This document shows, in pieces, positions 8,811-15,680 of a stretch of 64,000 nt of DNA. Source of the DNA: Bacteroidota bacterium (lineage in GTDB: Bacteria; Bacteroidota; Bacteroidia; Chitinophagales; Saprospiraceae); the NCBI GenBank assembly GCA_963169455.1, contig CAUJDW010000099.1, forward strand, positions 1 to 64,000, read 5' to 3'. Every line of letters starts with the position of its first letter. Position 1 is the first letter of the stretch. The position numbers were made by a program, and so were the translations under genes. Below the pieces are notes generated by a model that was not told the origin of the DNA, made no database searches, and was given only the letters and a program-made list of their open reading frames with translations.

Positions 8811-9101
8811 TTATGCACGTTCTTCTCTGGCCATTTCTCCCTCAATTACTCCAGTGGGCTCGAAAATAGCATCGAGCTCAGAGCGCTTCACATATACTTT
8901 CCGTGTTCCGGGGATGCGATATAGGGTGATAACGCCATCCTTGACCAACTGGTAAAAGAAAGTCTTCCCCAGTTCATAATCTTCCCGAGCCCGCTTGGCA
9001 CTAATTAAGTTCTGCCGCACATCTGAAAGGGATGAATGGAGGGCCTGAACCTTTTGATTTAGCTGCCTCAGTTGTTCGTGCAGGTCTGGATTAGTTTTCA
9101 T
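8811..9101 (-). CDS. Excisionase-like helix-turn-helix protein
   Basis: A 96-residue protein from ATG 9101 (MKTNPDLHEQLRQLNQ); the upstream extension to 9170 is an AT-rich hydrophobic artefact. The N-terminal half is a coiled coil (LHEQLRQLNQKVQALHSSL). The C-terminal half, GKTFFYQLVKDGVITLYRIPG then KVYVKRSELDAIF, is the winged HTH of excisionase/AlpA/HTH_17 proteins that are ubiquitous next to Bacteroidota integrases. It probably controls excision or transcription of the element and may bind the palindromes at 8675-8690. It is separated from the 281-aa gene by 97 bp. Confidence 0.8.
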   Translation of the reverse strand: MKTNPDLHEQLRQLNQKVQALHSSLSDVRQNLISAKRAREDYELGKTFFYQLVKDGVITLYRIPGTRKVYVKRSELDAIFEPTGVIEGEMAREERA

Positions 9102-9198
9102 AGCTTCGAAAAGTTTGTTGTGGTTCAAAATTATAATAAATGTTATTGAATTCAAATATTTCAATAACATTTTTTTTAAAAAAAATCACCTTCCCCTT

Positions 9199-10044
9199 TT
9201 ATTCACCAATAACCGCTTGATTATCAATAAATTCAATATAATGGTCGATTTCGCTTTGCTTTATAGAGAATTCATCAATAAGCATCTTTTGACCCCTATT
9301 AGGTGGGTAAGAAAGCTCTTTTTGGATATATTGGAAGTCCACCCGATCGCTTTTCTCAAAGTAGGCATTCAGGAACGACCGGAAATTTTCTCGATGGTTT
9401 CCAAATATCCAGTGATAGAATAGACATCCAAAGGCCATGTCTGTGTCTCGTTCAGAGTAGGGGAGTGAAAAAAGGAAGATTGCATTGAAAGCCCTCAGTT
9501 TAGCCTGGATTTGAGGTTCCAATATTTCCTTCCAATTTTTCTTGGTATCCTTCAATCTATTGATCGTCTCTAACAAATCAGTTTCATCAAAGACACTGAG
9601 AAACTCAGAATGAGTAAGGTTGTTTGCGAGATGAGCCTCTAAGCCATTCAAAATCGATTGCTCCATGGCTTGCGCCACAGGTGTCCTGAACAACTTTAGC
9701 TTTCCTTTTATGTTCCTGAGGGAAAACTTGTCACCTTGCTTTTTATAACCTTCTCTAATGATTCTCTCAAGGATGCTTTCGTTGAATTTAACCTCCCGAG
9801 CAGTCTCTCCAAAATGTCCCTGATGATCATAGCTTCCGTCTTTAAAACCTTCCAATTCTTCCCTGGTCCAATAGACTGGCAACCCTTCGTGGGTAGCTTC
9901 CTTTATTTGGATATTCTTTCTGTTGAAAGTGATTTGAAGGTATAGCGGATAGAATTTACCCTCCTTTGGCTTTATGCGATCGTCAAAGAAGTATTTAAAG
10001 GTTATTTTTTTCTGTTTGGGACTTTCAGTCTTCCCAATTGACAT
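9199..10044 (-). CDS. Element protein with integrase arm-like N-terminus (281 aa)
   Basis: The N-terminal ~60 residues (ITFKYFFDDRIKPKEG, YPLYLQITFNRKNIQIK, then TREEL) resemble the arm-type DNA-binding domain found at the start of Bacteroidota tyrosine recombinases. No catalytic Arg/His/Tyr set follows. The C-terminal ~150 residues are helical and contain FLFSLPYSERDTDMAFGCLFYHWIFG and FEKSDRVDFQYIQKELSYPPNRGQK. The gene overlaps the integrase stop by 20 bp, so translation is coupled. A recombination accessory or directionality factor is plausible but unproven. It is AT-rich compared with the host flanks. Confidence 0.7.
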   Translation of the reverse strand: MSIGKTESPKQKKITFKYFFDDRIKPKEGKFYPLYLQITFNRKNIQIKEATHEGLPVYWTREELEGFKDGSYDHQGHFGETAREVKFNESILERIIREGYKKQGDKFSLRNIKGKLKLFRTPVAQAMEQSILNGLEAHLANNLTHSEFLSVFDETDLLETINRLKDTKKNWKEILEPQIQAKLRAFNAIFLFSLPYSERDTDMAFGCLFYHWIFGNHRENFRSFLNAYFEKSDRVDFQYIQKELSYPPNRGQKMLIDEFSIKQSEIDHYIEFIDNQAVIGE

Positions 10045-11272
10045 TTTTCAGTGCTTTTCTCAGGTATTTTCTACTCAGGTGCAGATACTTCCGGGTGGTA
10101 GAGATATTAGAATGCTGCAATAGCTCCTGCACGATGGCTAGGTTATCTACCTTGTCGGCAAGTATCGTTGCACAAGTATGCCGGCCGCAGTGGGTCGACA
10201 GTTTTTCTTTTATGACGTCACGGCATTCAATCCGGCTGGCCAGGACTTTCAACTGGCGGTTAACGAACTGATTGGTGTAGCCCATGAATAGGGGAAGATC
10301 CTTGAGCCTGGAAAAAGCGCCGAATAGCGCTTCATGCCGCTCTATGGCCTTCAGCAGGATCTTCTCGGGTTTACTGTATTTTTCCCCCTTCTCCCGGAAC
10401 AGGTACCGCAGGCTCAGGTCATTTTGCTTCATCGTCTTCACGGAATCCTTGGAGATAACGATTCCATTCTCTGTTTCGATGACGTCGCCTACCCGAATCC
10501 TGGACCCCGTTTCATACCTGGAGCCGGTGTACACCAGGTAGAGGAAGAAGTCGCGGCAAATTTCCAGCGTATCTTCTTCTTTGGTGAACGTGAGCTGTTC
10601 CAGTTGCTGGATCTCCTCCGGGAGCAGGAAGATCACTCTGGAATCTTCCTCTTTGATCCGAAATCGCTGGTAGGGGTTTTTCCCTTCCTCCAGTAGCCCG
10701 CAGTAGATGGCCTGGTTGATGTAGCGCTTCAGGACGCGGTGGTGCTTAGCGGCGCCATTAACGCTGTAGCCACAATCGCGGAGGTACTTATCGTATTGTT
10801 GTACGAAATTGTAGTCTAGGTCCTGAAAGTACACACAATTGCGGTACTCACAAAGCCTTTTGAAAATGGTCTTGTGGCTTTTATGCGTCCCTTTGGCGAG
10901 TGTCGACTTGACGATATCCAACTGCTGTTGGAAAAACTCAGTGAAGCTGATGTTGCGGTCATCCTTCTCGAATTCCGCCAACCTGTCCAGCGTAATGGGG
11001 ATGCCCTTCTGTTTGAGATAGAGCTGGCAATCCTTGGCGGTTTTCATCATGTCCGCCAGGTAGTTGTTGTGCCGGCCCACCAGGGGGTGGTTGCGCACTT
11101 CTTTTCTCCGCTTATCCCATTGAGAAGGGTGGAGGTAAATTCCAGTCTTGTACCATTTCTCTTTTCCCGCCAGATAGATCTTCATGCATACCACGGAAGT
11201 TCCATCTTTACGAAAGCGGTTGGTACGGTTCCCGTACAGGAAAAATTCGAATGTTGCCAATGGAGTGCTCAT
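10025..11272 (-). CDS. Tyrosine-type site-specific recombinase (integrase)
   Basis: The 415-residue protein has an N-terminal arm-binding region (residues ~1-90, with MKIYLAGKEKWYKTGIYLHP), a SAM-like core-binding domain (~105-210) and a catalytic domain. Catalytic residues visible are Arg252 (TGSRYETG), His361 and Arg364 (THCGRHT), His387 (LLQHSNIS) and nucleophile Tyr396 (RKYLHLSR). The Arg box reads TGSRYETG, where many relatives have TGLRxSE. It would cut and rejoin DNA to integrate and excise the element. It is the first gene of the leftward cluster, about 190 bp from the intron-bearing tRNA gene. Three GCACTAAA octamers immediately upstream are candidate arm sites. Confidence 0.93.
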   Translation of the reverse strand: MSTPLATFEFFLYGNRTNRFRKDGTSVVCMKIYLAGKEKWYKTGIYLHPSQWDKRRKEVRNHPLVGRHNNYLADMMKTAKDCQLYLKQKGIPITLDRLAEFEKDDRNISFTEFFQQQLDIVKSTLAKGTHKSHKTIFKRLCEYRNCVYFQDLDYNFVQQYDKYLRDCGYSVNGAAKHHRVLKRYINQAIYCGLLEEGKNPYQRFRIKEEDSRVIFLLPEEIQQLEQLTFTKEEDTLEICRDFFLYLVYTGSRYETGSRIRVGDVIETENGIVISKDSVKTMKQNDLSLRYLFREKGEKYSKPEKILLKAIERHEALFGAFSRLKDLPLFMGYTNQFVNRQLKVLASRIECRDVIKEKLSTHCGRHTCATILADKVDNLAIVQELLQHSNISTTRKYLHLSRKYLRKALKNVNWED

Positions 11273-11299
11273 TGCCTCATAGTTTAGTTAATAAAAAAT

Positions 11300-11339
11300 G
11301 CACTAAATCGAAGCTATGATGCACTAAATACGCACTAAA
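11300..11339. repeat. Three direct GCACTAAA repeats upstream of integrase
   Basis: The octamer GCACTAAA occurs at 11300-11307, 11321-11328 and 11332-11339, in the same orientation with 21- and 11-bp periods, roughly whole helical turns. The position just before the integrase start suggests arm-type integrase sites or an operator. The octamer also occurs once at 4800-4807 within the element. Confidence 0.5.
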
Positions 11340-11420
11340 ACAAGTCAGAAACAACTAAACCAAAAGGACTCAAGCGAACCATTACGGCATTTCAAATGAT
11401 TGATACTCAACTTTTTGAGT

Positions 11421-11455
11421 AAAAATTCAGCCCGCAGCGGACGGCTGCGGACTGA
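11421..11455 (-). terminator. Rho-independent terminator of the tRNA gene
   Basis: On the minus strand, about 7 nt after the tRNA 3' end, TCAG-t-CCGCAGC, loop cgtcc, GCTGCGG-g-CTGA forms an 11-bp stem with one mismatch and is followed by ATTTTT. A second small hairpin ACTCAA-cttt-TTGAGT lies just beyond (11405-11420). Confidence 0.8.
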
Positions 11456-11461
11456 ATCCAG

Positions 11462-11836
11462 TGGTCCCACTTGGGCTCGAACCAAGGACCCCCTGATTCA
11501 CCTTCCATTGCTTTCGCAGTGGGGTAGGACTATATCACCGCCATATCCCCAATACGGGACTTAGGCGGGGGGCGTTCGCGGAGGGCTTATTGGGAGGCTA
11601 TCCTCACCCTCTAGTCTCTGCACCTTCCCGGTTACAATTAAAGCCATTCACCGGGCTTGGCTCAGGATTGCCATTTCAGTTTTCAGTATATATGGCAAAC
11701 GCTGCCTACTGTCCACTGAAGAAGGTTTCCCTGAATTAACCCCCTTCTCATCCCGCCGTTTCCGGTGGGAGGCACCATTGGTAACGACCGTTACCATTGA
11801 TGAGTCAGGTGCTCTAACCAGCTGAGCTATGGGACC
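11462..11836 (-). tRNA. tRNA with CAT anticodon (Met elongator or Ile2), interrupted by a group I intron
   Basis: The 5' exon (11836-11800) gives acceptor GGTCCCA, D-arm TAGCTCAGCTGGTTAGAGC and anticodon stem/loop CCTGA-CT-CAT. The 3' exon (11498-11462) gives AA-TCAGG, variable loop, T-arm with GGTTCGAGCCC and acceptor TGGGACC plus discriminator A. All four stems pair; the spliced length is 74 nt and CCA is not encoded. G1-C72 excludes an initiator. The anticodon CAT could be elongator Met or an Ile2 tRNA whose C34 is modified to lysidine by TilS; the body matches what is usually annotated as tRNA-Met in Bacteroidota, but I cannot decide from sequence alone. The gene cannot function without splicing because 301 nt interrupt the anticodon loop after T36. 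Confidence 0.92.
11499..11799 (-). ncRNA. Group I self-splicing intron in the tRNA anticodon loop
   Basis: All four conserved core elements are legible on the minus strand: P-like AATTCAGGGAAACC (about 11724-11737), Q-like ATCCTGAGCCAAG (about 11656-11668), R GTGCAGAGACTAGAGG (about 11608-11623) and S GATATAGTCC (11527-11536). GACTA in R pairs with TAGTC in S to form P7. The intron ends in G (11499), the omega-G. P1 can be built from exon CAU plus intron C against GGUG, with U-G wobble at the 5' splice site, extended by a 7-bp UGGUAAC/GUUACCA stem closing on GGUC. Core sequences closely resemble cyanobacterial trnL and Azoarcus tRNA-Ile introns (IC3 subgroup). No homing endonuclease ORF is present. 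Confidence 0.93.
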
Positions 11837-12017
11837 AAATAAAGTCAAAATGACAAATGTAAAACTTTACCCGGCTGCGAAAGCAGAAGGGCGCGGAATG
11901 TAAGAGTAAGCTGCACACCGCACATTTTGACTACTCATCAAATGCCCCGCTTTCGGAGCGTTTGCAAATTTACGCAAATACCCGGCTATATACAAGGCTG
12001 GGGCCGCGATAAATAAA

Positions 12018-12069
12018 CAATGGGCGGTGGCGCTCTTCATCGCCGACTCAGAGCGCCCGGCGCCCATTG
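12018..12069 (-). terminator. Large inverted repeat, probable mscS terminator
   Basis: Arms CAATGGGC and GCCCATTG, followed inward by GGCGCTC/GAGCGCC, enclose a loop of about 15 nt. Read on the minus strand the hairpin is followed by TTTATTTATC. It lies 24 bp past the mscS stop. The remaining sequence between the tRNA and mscS (11837-12017) holds the tRNA promoter region and no convincing gene. Confidence 0.6.
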
Positions 12070-12092
12070 TTCAGGCCAGCGCAGGCGGCCGG

Positions 12093-12911
12093 TCAGGCAT
12101 TCTTCATGTGCACATCCATCTGCGGGAACGGAATGCTGATGCCTTCGGCGTCAAAGGCTTTTTTGACGTGCTCGTGCATGTAGAAGTAGGTGTCCCAGTA
12201 GTGCTCGCTCTTGCAGAAGGGGCGGCTGGCCAGGTTGATGGCGCTGTCCCCCCAGGGGCCTACCACCACGCCCTGCGCGGGTTCGTCCAGAATGTAGGGG
12301 CATTCCTTGCCGACGCGGAGGATGGCTTCCCGCGCCTTGTCGATGCTATCTTTGTAGCTGATGCCGAAAGTGAGCTCCACCCCTATGATCCCCTGGCCGG
12401 AAATGTTGGTGATCACGTTGCTGGTAACCACGCCATTGGGCACAATGATGCGCTTGTTGTCGAGGGTGGCCAGTACGGTGTTGAACACCTGTATGGCTTC
12501 CACCGTGCCGGCCTGGCCGCCGCCGATGGTGACCAGGTCGCCCACCTTGTAGGGTTTGAACACCAGCAACAGCACGCCGCTGGCGAAGTGCCCCAGGCTG
12601 CCCTGCAGGGCCAGCCCTACGGCGAAGGCCAGGGCGCTGAAAATGGCGATAAAGGAAGTCGTTTCAATGCCGAACATGCTGGCCACGCTCAGCAGCAGCA
12701 GCACTTTCAGGCCGACGTTAACCAGCGAGGCCAGGAAGGGGCGCACCGTCGCGTCGAAGCCGCGCTTGTCCATGCCGCGCTTCACGACAAGGGTGACCCT
12801 GCCGATAATCCAGAATCCGAGGATGAGCGTGATGATCGCGCCCGCCACCTTTGGGGCGTAAGCGGTGAAAAGCTCGGACAGCTTGTCGAGGTTTAACAGG
12901 GAAAAGTCCAT
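12093..12911 (-). CDS. mscS: Small-conductance mechanosensitive channel MscS family
   Basis: The start is at ATG 12911 (MDFSLLNLDKLSELF), giving 272 residues, normal for a minimal MscS; the frame extends 191 codons upstream but that part lies antisense to recX. There are three transmembrane segments: TM1 ~20-42, TM2 ~62-82, and the pore helix TM3 with the Ala/Gly-rich ALAFAVGLALQGSLGHFASG. The beta-domain follows with FKPYKVGDLVTIGG and IVPNG. The channel opens under membrane tension to release solutes during hypo-osmotic shock, in the inner membrane. It is divergent from recX, with about 100 bp between the starts. Confidence 0.93.
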   Translation of the reverse strand: MDFSLLNLDKLSELFTAYAPKVAGAIITLILGFWIIGRVTLVVKRGMDKRGFDATVRPFLASLVNVGLKVLLLLSVASMFGIETTSFIAIFSALAFAVGLALQGSLGHFASGVLLLVFKPYKVGDLVTIGGGQAGTVEAIQVFNTVLATLDNKRIIVPNGVVTSNVITNISGQGIIGVELTFGISYKDSIDKAREAILRVGKECPYILDEPAQGVVVGPWGDSAINLASRPFCKSEHYWDTYFYMHEHVKKAFDAEGISIPFPQMDVHMKNA

Positions 12912-13010
12912 AATGGGGTATGGTTTGGTTTGCGAATGGATGTACTTTTGAGCAATATACCGCGGATTGGGGACAAATAGCGAATTAATGCATGTCAAAA
13001 TAAGGCTAAA

Positions 13011-13481
13011 ATGGCGAAATGGCTCAGCCGGGAAGAAGCATTGGCAAAATTGCAGCATTACTGCGCCTATCAGGACCGATGCCATCAGGAGGTTCGCAGC
13101 AAACTGCTGGAACTGGAGGTGTATGGCGATCAACTGGAAGAGGTGATGGCGCAGCTCATCGAGGAGGGCTTTCTCAACGAGGAGCGCTTCGCCCGCTCCT
13201 TTGCCCGCGGCAAATTCCGCATGAAACAGTGGGGGCGCACCCGAATCCGCAGGGAACTGAAAGCCCGGCAGGTCTCCGACTACTGCATCCGCAAAGGACT
13301 GGAGGAGATCGATGAGGCAGAATACCTCGAAACCCTGAAGGCGCTGTTGCAAAAAAAGCTGGAAAGCAGCGGGGAGGAAGAGCCGGGTAAGAAAAAACAA
13401 AAGGCCGCCCGCTATGCCCTCAGCAGGGGTTTCGAAGCGGAACTGGCCTGGACCCTGCTCGAAGAATTGTTGGGCGGCTGA
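13011..13481 (+). CDS. recX: Regulatory protein RecX
   Basis: A 156-residue all-helical protein of normal RecX length. Typical elements are LLELEVYGDQLEEVMAQLIEEGFLNEERFARSFARGKFRMKQWGRTRIRRELKARQV in sequence blocks: the EGFLNEERFA and G-x-x-RIRxELK motifs of RecX three-helix repeats. RecX binds RecA filaments and usually inhibits recombination and SOS activity. A plus-strand TACTTTTG box (12948-12955) about 55 bp upstream fits the Bacteroidota -7 element. It is divergent from mscS and not next to recA here. Confidence 0.88.
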   Translation: MAKWLSREEALAKLQHYCAYQDRCHQEVRSKLLELEVYGDQLEEVMAQLIEEGFLNEERFARSFARGKFRMKQWGRTRIRRELKARQVSDYCIRKGLEEIDEAEYLETLKALLQKKLESSGEEEPGKKKQKAARYALSRGFEAELAWTLLEELLGG

Positions 13482-13665
13482 CATCAGGGCCTTTCCGGGC
13501 CTTGGCCTTCCGGGAAATATCGTACCTTGGATTACCTCAAAATAAGCACCCCCCTGTTACGCCACATCAGGAAACTGATTTTTGATTTTTTTTGGCTTGC
13601 TCCGGCTTTCCGGATGTTGTTATCTTTAAACTGCCCGTTTTGTTCTTCATTCAAAAGGAAGTGTC

Positions 13666-13875
13666 ATGGCTAGAAAAAAACTCTCATTAAGCGATTTCAA
13701 AAAGGCCAAGCTCGGCCCCGGGGCGCAGAAGGCGGCCAAGGGAGGCTACAAATTCGGGCCTTCCGGCGCGAATTTCATAGGCTCCTTCATTTGGGAAGGC
13801 GTCGATATCCGGGGGCAGCAGATACTCAACTACGACCGCAACGAGGCCGGCCCCGCCAAATCCGGCAGGGGCTAA
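13666..13875 (+). CDS. Small hypothetical protein (69 aa)
   Basis: A short basic, Gly-rich protein (MARKKLSLSDFKKAKLGPG ... FGPSGANFIGSFIWEGVDI ... KSGRG). An AAAAGGAAG ribosome-binding-like stretch precedes the ATG, and a TATCTTTA box lies about 50 bp upstream with a TTG 21 bp before it, so it is probably expressed. The start resembles leaders of Bacteroidota ribosomally made peptides (K-K-x-LSL-x-x-F/L-K), but there is no Cys and few Ser/Thr in the C-terminal half, and no modification enzyme nearby. Function unknown. Confidence 0.6.
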   Translation: MARKKLSLSDFKKAKLGPGAQKAAKGGYKFGPSGANFIGSFIWEGVDIRGQQILNYDRNEAGPAKSGRG

Positions 13876-13935
13876 TGTGCAGTTTGCAGTAATCCGTGCA
13901 GCCTTGCCGCTGCCCATCGATGTACTGCCCGCTGA

Positions 13936-15486
13936 CTAACGCAGGCCGGGGTATTGTTCGCGGAACTTTTGCCGTATCACCTCGGCAAAAGGCTTTCCTT
14001 CGATCTTGCTTTTCAGCCAGGCCATGATGTCGAAGGCCTTGGTGAAAAACGTCTTGGCCAGCGGCTGCTGAGAGAGGTCTTCGAACTCTTCGCGCAGGCT
14101 TTCGTAGGCCTCCCTCAGCTCCCTTTTTGAAGGCGCCTCCACCGCTTTGCGGATGAAGCTCATCACCTTTCTTTCCACCTCGTGCAGCTTGTCCCGCTTT
14201 TTCAGGAAGCGGTAGGCCGAACGCAGCAGAGATTCGATCAGCTCGTAATTGCCCAGCTCGTAGTGTACGATCAGGTTGAGGATGCGGGCTACGCCCTGCA
14301 GGTCCTGCCGCTCGATGGTGTTGGGCAGGCTGAGCCATTTGTTGAGGAATCCGAGGGCCTGCTCGTATTGCTCGGCGCCGAAGGAAATGTAGAAGTAATT
14401 GTAGTAAAAGGTGTGGGTCTCAAAAAGGCTTTCGTCAAAGCGCTGCCTGTCCCGGAGGTGTTCCTGCAGCGCCCGGAGGCCTTCCCCGAAATCGCCTTTC
14501 AGGATGCATAGGGAAAACTTGTTCTGGTAATACTGCCGGTGTATCTTCAGCTCGTCGTCCTTGCTGTTGGGCTGTATGTGCCGGAGCTTTTCCAGCCCGG
14601 CTTCCAGCTCTTCCAGCTTATCCATGCGCGCGCAACTGACGATGAAGTTGCTGATGGCCGATATGTATTCCGATACGTCTTCCTGCAGCAGATGGGGCTG
14701 GCTTTCCATCAGCCCGATAAGGGCCTTGCTTTCCTGGTAGAACTTCTCCAGGTCGGAGACGGCGTAGTGGTAAATGGAGGCGATGCGGTAATACAGCACC
14801 CTGGCCTGATGGGAATTGGCCAGCCCGTAGTTCTGCAGCAAAGGCGAATCGATGATGCCGCTCAGGCGTGCCCTGAATGCCTCGCCGCGCAGGGAGGCGT
14901 CTTTGCGCAGGCTCACCAGCAGGCGGTAGAAGATGTTGCGGTATTCGGAAATGTTGCGCAGCTTTTCCAGCACTTCCTTCTCTTCCGCATCGATGCGCTC
15001 CAGCTCCTGGTCCAGAAAATCAATGTCTGTTTCCGTGTACGCGATGTGTTTTTCCCAGCCCAGGCTTTCCAGCACGATGGCGAACTGCTCGTACTGGTAG
15101 GCCAGTTTTTTGGCCCTGGCGAGGTAGTCTTTACAATCGTCGAACAAAGACCGCTGGAACAGCACCTGCACGCTTTGCAGCATGCTCTTCAGCCGGTGCG
15201 AGGCCGACGATTTTTCATCGTACGACTGCAGGCTCTTCAGGATGAGGTTGTACAGATAGGCTTTCAGCTCGGAATATTTCCGGCTCTGGATGGGCTCATC
15301 GCCATACACTTCCTGCCTGAGCGCCTCATCGTCGAAGGCCTCCCGGGCGTCGATGGCGTCGAAAAGGGTGAGGTATTTGTTGTCCCTGCCGTTCTGCCCC
15401 CCCGTAAAGACCTTGAAGTACCGCTTTTCCGGGCCGGAAAGGGATTTGATGAGGCGGAAGAGTTTATTCGAAGGTGTCTTCGGCAT
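13936..15486 (-). CDS. Conserved hypothetical helical-repeat protein (516 aa)
   Basis: The start at ATG 15486 (MPKTPSNKLFRLIKSLSG-PEKRYFKVF) is chosen because the upstream extension is Gly/Arg-rich noise. No signal peptide or membrane segment is visible, so it is cytoplasmic. The protein is almost wholly helical with TPR-like spacing (for example ALGFLNKWLSL, LNLIVHYELGNYELIESLL) and an N-terminal KLFRLIKSLSGPEKRYFK block that I associate with uncharacterised Bacteroidota proteins. A scaffold role is suggested by the repeats only. It is transcribed away from the small 69-aa gene and stands alone. Confidence 0.8.
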   Translation of the reverse strand: MPKTPSNKLFRLIKSLSGPEKRYFKVFTGGQNGRDNKYLTLFDAIDAREAFDDEALRQEVYGDEPIQSRKYSELKAYLYNLILKSLQSYDEKSSASHRLKSMLQSVQVLFQRSLFDDCKDYLARAKKLAYQYEQFAIVLESLGWEKHIAYTETDIDFLDQELERIDAEEKEVLEKLRNISEYRNIFYRLLVSLRKDASLRGEAFRARLSGIIDSPLLQNYGLANSHQARVLYYRIASIYHYAVSDLEKFYQESKALIGLMESQPHLLQEDVSEYISAISNFIVSCARMDKLEELEAGLEKLRHIQPNSKDDELKIHRQYYQNKFSLCILKGDFGEGLRALQEHLRDRQRFDESLFETHTFYYNYFYISFGAEQYEQALGFLNKWLSLPNTIERQDLQGVARILNLIVHYELGNYELIESLLRSAYRFLKKRDKLHEVERKVMSFIRKAVEAPSKRELREAYESLREEFEDLSQQPLAKTFFTKAFDIMAWLKSKIEGKPFAEVIRQKFREQYPGLR

Positions 15487-15680
15487 ACTGTCCTTGTCTC
15501 TGCGGCTGTGGGCAGCCTTTTTTACATAACCCGCCCAGGCTCCCGAATGCTGCCGGGCGAAGCCAATATACAAAATTCTGAATCCTGACAAATAAGCAAA
15601 ATCAGAATAATGCGCCCCGGGGGTTCCGCCTGATATTCTGCCCCGAATCGGCAAAGGCCAGAAGATTTAGCTGGAATGAA

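Larger units (their letters stand above)
3983..11345. mobile_element. Integrated element with tyrosine integrase, HUH Rep and SSB
   Basis: Nine genes on the minus strand form a coherent foreign block: integrase, accessory protein, excisionase-like HTH protein, unknown, rolling-circle Rep, SSB, membrane/coiled-coil protein and two small orphans. The right part (9.1-10.0 kb) is clearly more AT-rich than the flanks. The integrase is distal and points away from an intron-containing tRNA gene about 190 bp further right, the usual arrangement for tRNA-region integration. I compared the flanks at 3822-3982 and 11273-11461 by eye and found no convincing direct repeat, so both ends are approximate. 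No relaxase, Zot-type ATPase, coat or type IV secretion gene is visible, so it looks like an integrated plasmid or satellite rather than a full ICE or inovirus. Confidence 0.75.

Noticed and set aside
3822-11461. Attachment-site direct repeats flanking the element
   Set aside because: Only short matches such as CTAAAAC or AAAAGGA were found, no better than chance in AT-rich DNA. The tRNA 3' end is not repeated on the left.
11867-12067. 66-codon minus-strand frame next to the tRNA
   Set aside because: It begins inside the mscS terminator hairpin and has atypical composition.
13666-13875. Lanthipeptide precursor
   Set aside because: No Cys in the core, few Ser/Thr and no LanB/LanC/LanM nearby.
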